Below are positions 5,595-6,506 of a DNA stretch of 6,506 nucleotides, piece by piece. The stretch covers positions 1 through 6,506 of the forward strand of contig DASYAN010000247.1 of NCBI GenBank assembly GCA_036501345.1, in the 5' to 3' direction. The stretch comes from DASYAN01 sp036501345. Lineage in GTDB: Bacteria > Chloroflexota > Ktedonobacteria > Ktedonobacterales > Ktedonobacteraceae. Position 1 is the first letter of the stretch, and each line of letters opens with the position of its first letter. A model generated the notes under the pieces. That model saw only the letters and a program-made list of their open reading frames with translations, had not been told where the DNA came from and made no database searches. The translations under genes and the position numbers were made by a program.

Positions 5595-5601
5595 AAAAGG
5601 A
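5595..5601 (+). promoter_or_regulatory. Ribosome binding site deciding the start at 5610
   Basis: AAAAGGA lies 8 nt before the ATG at 5610. A TTG at 5592 is in frame upstream but overlaps this RBS and has none of its own, so it is rejected as the start. Confidence 0.72.
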
Positions 5602-5609
5602 ACAGGATT

Positions 5610-5885
5610 ATGAATTACGTCAAACCCTCTCTCTTGATACAAAATGGAACATTGAAAACTGAGCGCAAACAGCGTGGCTGGACCCAGGCCGAGCTTGCTG
5701 AGACTCTGGGAGTCAGTACCAAAACCGTGGTCCGCTGGGAACGAGGGCAGTCCATGCCTTTCCCCTACTATCGCCAGAAACTCTCTTCTCTCTTTGGCAA
5801 GACGGACCAAGAATTAGGCCTGATCTGGAATGCTGAAGAGAACAAGATGGTCGAGGGAATATTGCGAAAAAATAAGGAGAAATAA
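5610..5885 (+). CDS. XRE-family helix-turn-helix DNA-binding protein, 91 aa
   Basis: The HTH spans residues 15-70. Helix 2 and recognition helix 3 are TQAELAETLGVSTKTVVRWERG (25-46), with the family-typical Q26, A30, T38, W43 and E44; PYYRQKLSSLFGK (52-64) closes the domain. The C-terminus (72-91) is a short Lys/Glu-rich helix without another domain. In Ktedonobacteria this HTH type is usually fused to long signalling or repeat domains, so a stand-alone 91-aa form is at the small end. The family represses or activates by binding palindromic operators. The gene lies 95 bp after the 63-aa gene with no terminator between, so it could be on the P3 transcript. It is followed after 3 nt by the 162-aa gene. 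It is a candidate regulator of the nearby modules, but direct 11-bp repeats are not the usual XRE target. Confidence 0.88.
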   Translation: MNYVKPSLLIQNGTLKTERKQRGWTQAELAETLGVSTKTVVRWERGQSMPFPYYRQKLSSLFGKTDQELGLIWNAEENKMVEGILRKNKEK

Positions 5886-5888
5886 ATC

Positions 5889-6377
5889 ATGGACAAGGGA
5901 CCTGTAATTCCTAGTCCAGCTGCAATGGACGCTCTCAGAAGCGCAGAGGACAAAATAGCAGCAGCAAAAATAAGAAAAGCTAGAAGAAGGATTGCAAGAA
6001 GAAAGCTAGAAAGAATAAACGCTGTTGACCGTAGCCGCCCAGATGGGCTAGAAATGAGAAAGCTCGCGGCCTTTAGCGAGGAATACAAACGTGGAATTGA
6101 AAAATACGCTGAAGGACTCAAGCAAAGCCAGACTGAATGGCAAAAGGAAGCTGGGAAACTCATTGAAGAAATTCTCAAAGTTGGTGATAATGCTGTAGCA
6201 TTGTTTGAAGCATTTCAAGAGTATCCTTTTAGTGATAACTTTAAAGACTATGGAGCAGATAAAGCAAAAGCAGCAAACAAACGCGATTACAATATTGGTC
6301 TTTTAAATCAAGCTATCGCTTTGTATTATTGGAGTAATCTTAAAGGCATTGATAAGTCAAAAATAATCCACCTGTGA
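5889..6377 (+). CDS. Basic, probably coiled-coil protein of unknown function, 162 aa
   Basis: AAGGAG (5875-5880) sits 8 nt before the ATG, inside the end of the HTH gene, whose stop is 3 nt upstream; the two are almost certainly translationally coupled. Residues 15-45 are a strongly basic Ala/Arg/Lys helix (KIRKARRRIARRKLERI), able to bind nucleic acid or acidic partners. Residues 55-110 are amphipathic and Glu/Lys-rich, consistent with a coiled coil. Residues 111-162 are more ordered (EYPFSDNFKDYG, then a helix LLNQAIALYYWSNL). No signal peptide or membrane segment is seen, so it is cytoplasmic. The last third (from about 6180) is visibly more A+T-rich than the HTH gene. No family is recognised. 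Close coupling to an XRE protein recalls regulator/partner pairs such as toxin-antitoxin modules, but no toxin motif is visible. Confidence 0.8.
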   Translation: MDKGPVIPSPAAMDALRSAEDKIAAAKIRKARRRIARRKLERINAVDRSRPDGLEMRKLAAFSEEYKRGIEKYAEGLKQSQTEWQKEAGKLIEEILKVGDNAVALFEAFQEYPFSDNFKDYGADKAKAANKRDYNIGLLNQAIALYYWSNLKGIDKSKIIHL

Positions 6378-6395
6378 AATAGCTTTGCTGCCCTG

Positions 6396-6407
6396 ATCCA
6401 ATTGGAT
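6396..6407. promoter_or_regulatory. 12-bp perfect palindrome after the 162-aa gene
   Basis: ATCCAATTGGAT is a perfect palindrome 18 nt after the stop codon. It could be a dimer-binding operator, for example for the XRE protein, or chance. As RNA it would have too small a loop to act as a terminator. Confidence 0.3.
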
Positions 6408-6426
6408 GGGAAGAGAGGGATGTGCT

Positions 6427-6483
6427 ATGCTAGTGGAAGAAGAGTCAAGGAACCATGAAGAAAAAGGAGAAATAGTGCAATGA
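6427..6483 (+). CDS. Possible 18-codon leader ORF
   Basis: The ATG at 6427 is preceded by GAGAGGGA (6413-6420) at 6-nt spacing. It encodes MLVEEESRNHEEKGEIVQ and stops at TGA 6481-6483, which overlaps the next start as ATGA. The coupling geometry is what suggests it is translated. It has no recognisable domain and could be chance. Confidence 0.3.
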   Translation: MLVEEESRNHEEKGEIVQ

Positions 6484-6506
6484 AGATGCAAATAGCTGTC
6501 AACATC
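6480..6506 (+). CDS. Start of a further gene, truncated by the window end
   Basis: The ATG at 6480 is preceded by AAAAAGGAGA (6461-6470), a strong Shine-Dalgarno whose GGAG lies 10 nt away. Nine codons (MKMQIAVNI) are visible, too few to assign a product. It lies 102 nt after the 162-aa gene on the same strand, so it may belong to the same operon. Confidence 0.6.

Noticed and set aside
5768..6178. 136-codon minus-strand ORF with hydrophobic stretches
   Set aside because: It lies antisense to the HTH and 162-aa genes, has no good RBS, and its hydrophobicity is the mirror of the Lys/Glu/Arg-rich codons on the + strand.
6455..6475. Six-codon ORF starting ATGAAG
   Set aside because: It covers the Shine-Dalgarno of the gene at 6480 and is Lys/Glu only because of that purine-rich tract; there is no support for its translation.

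Overview
The window looks like chromosomal or accessory DNA of a Ktedonobacteria-type Chloroflexota. This is inferred from the style of the small HTH protein (an XRE domain with an RWERGQ recognition helix, then a PYYRQKL..LFGK tail, common in that class) and from large secreted or membrane proteins with Ser/Thr/Asn-rich exteriors. It is not proved by any marker gene. All convincing genes lie on the + strand.

Layout. (1) 1-654: the C-terminal part of a sensor histidine kinase, cut by the window edge. (2) 767-1276: a complete Nudix hydrolase, followed by a weak hairpin terminator. (3) 1277-5514: three genes, each preceded by its own intergenic region of about 340-400 bp and by a copy of the same regulatory module. 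The genes encode a 781-aa polytopic membrane protein with a C-terminal VirB6/TrbL-like domain and a very large Cys-containing exterior domain; a 193-aa secreted beta-rich protein; and a 63-aa single-helix membrane peptide that could be a pilin or other small secretion-channel subunit. (4) 5610-6377: a compact pair, an XRE-type DNA-binding protein and a basic, probably coiled-coil protein of unknown function, separated by 3 nt. (5) From 6480: the first nine codons of another gene, possibly preceded by an 18-codon ORF ending in an ATGA overlap.

The main observation is the threefold regulatory module. Each copy has TTTGACAG, then a run of exactly 11-bp A-rich direct repeats (4, 3 and 4 units), then a -35-like TAGAC(G/C), an 18-bp spacer of variable sequence, and a TATGCTAGA -10 element. 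The constant spacing with a diverged spacer argues that this is a real, selected promoter. The unit-number difference is a clean one-helical-turn deletion. It suggests that the membrane protein, the secreted protein and the small peptide are co-regulated as one surface or secretion (possibly conjugation-like) system. Two of the three leaders also carry long-range inverted repeats of about 82-85 nt. No VirB4/VirD4 ATPase, relaxase, integrase, tRNA, CRISPR or IS is visible, so calling this a conjugative element is inference only.
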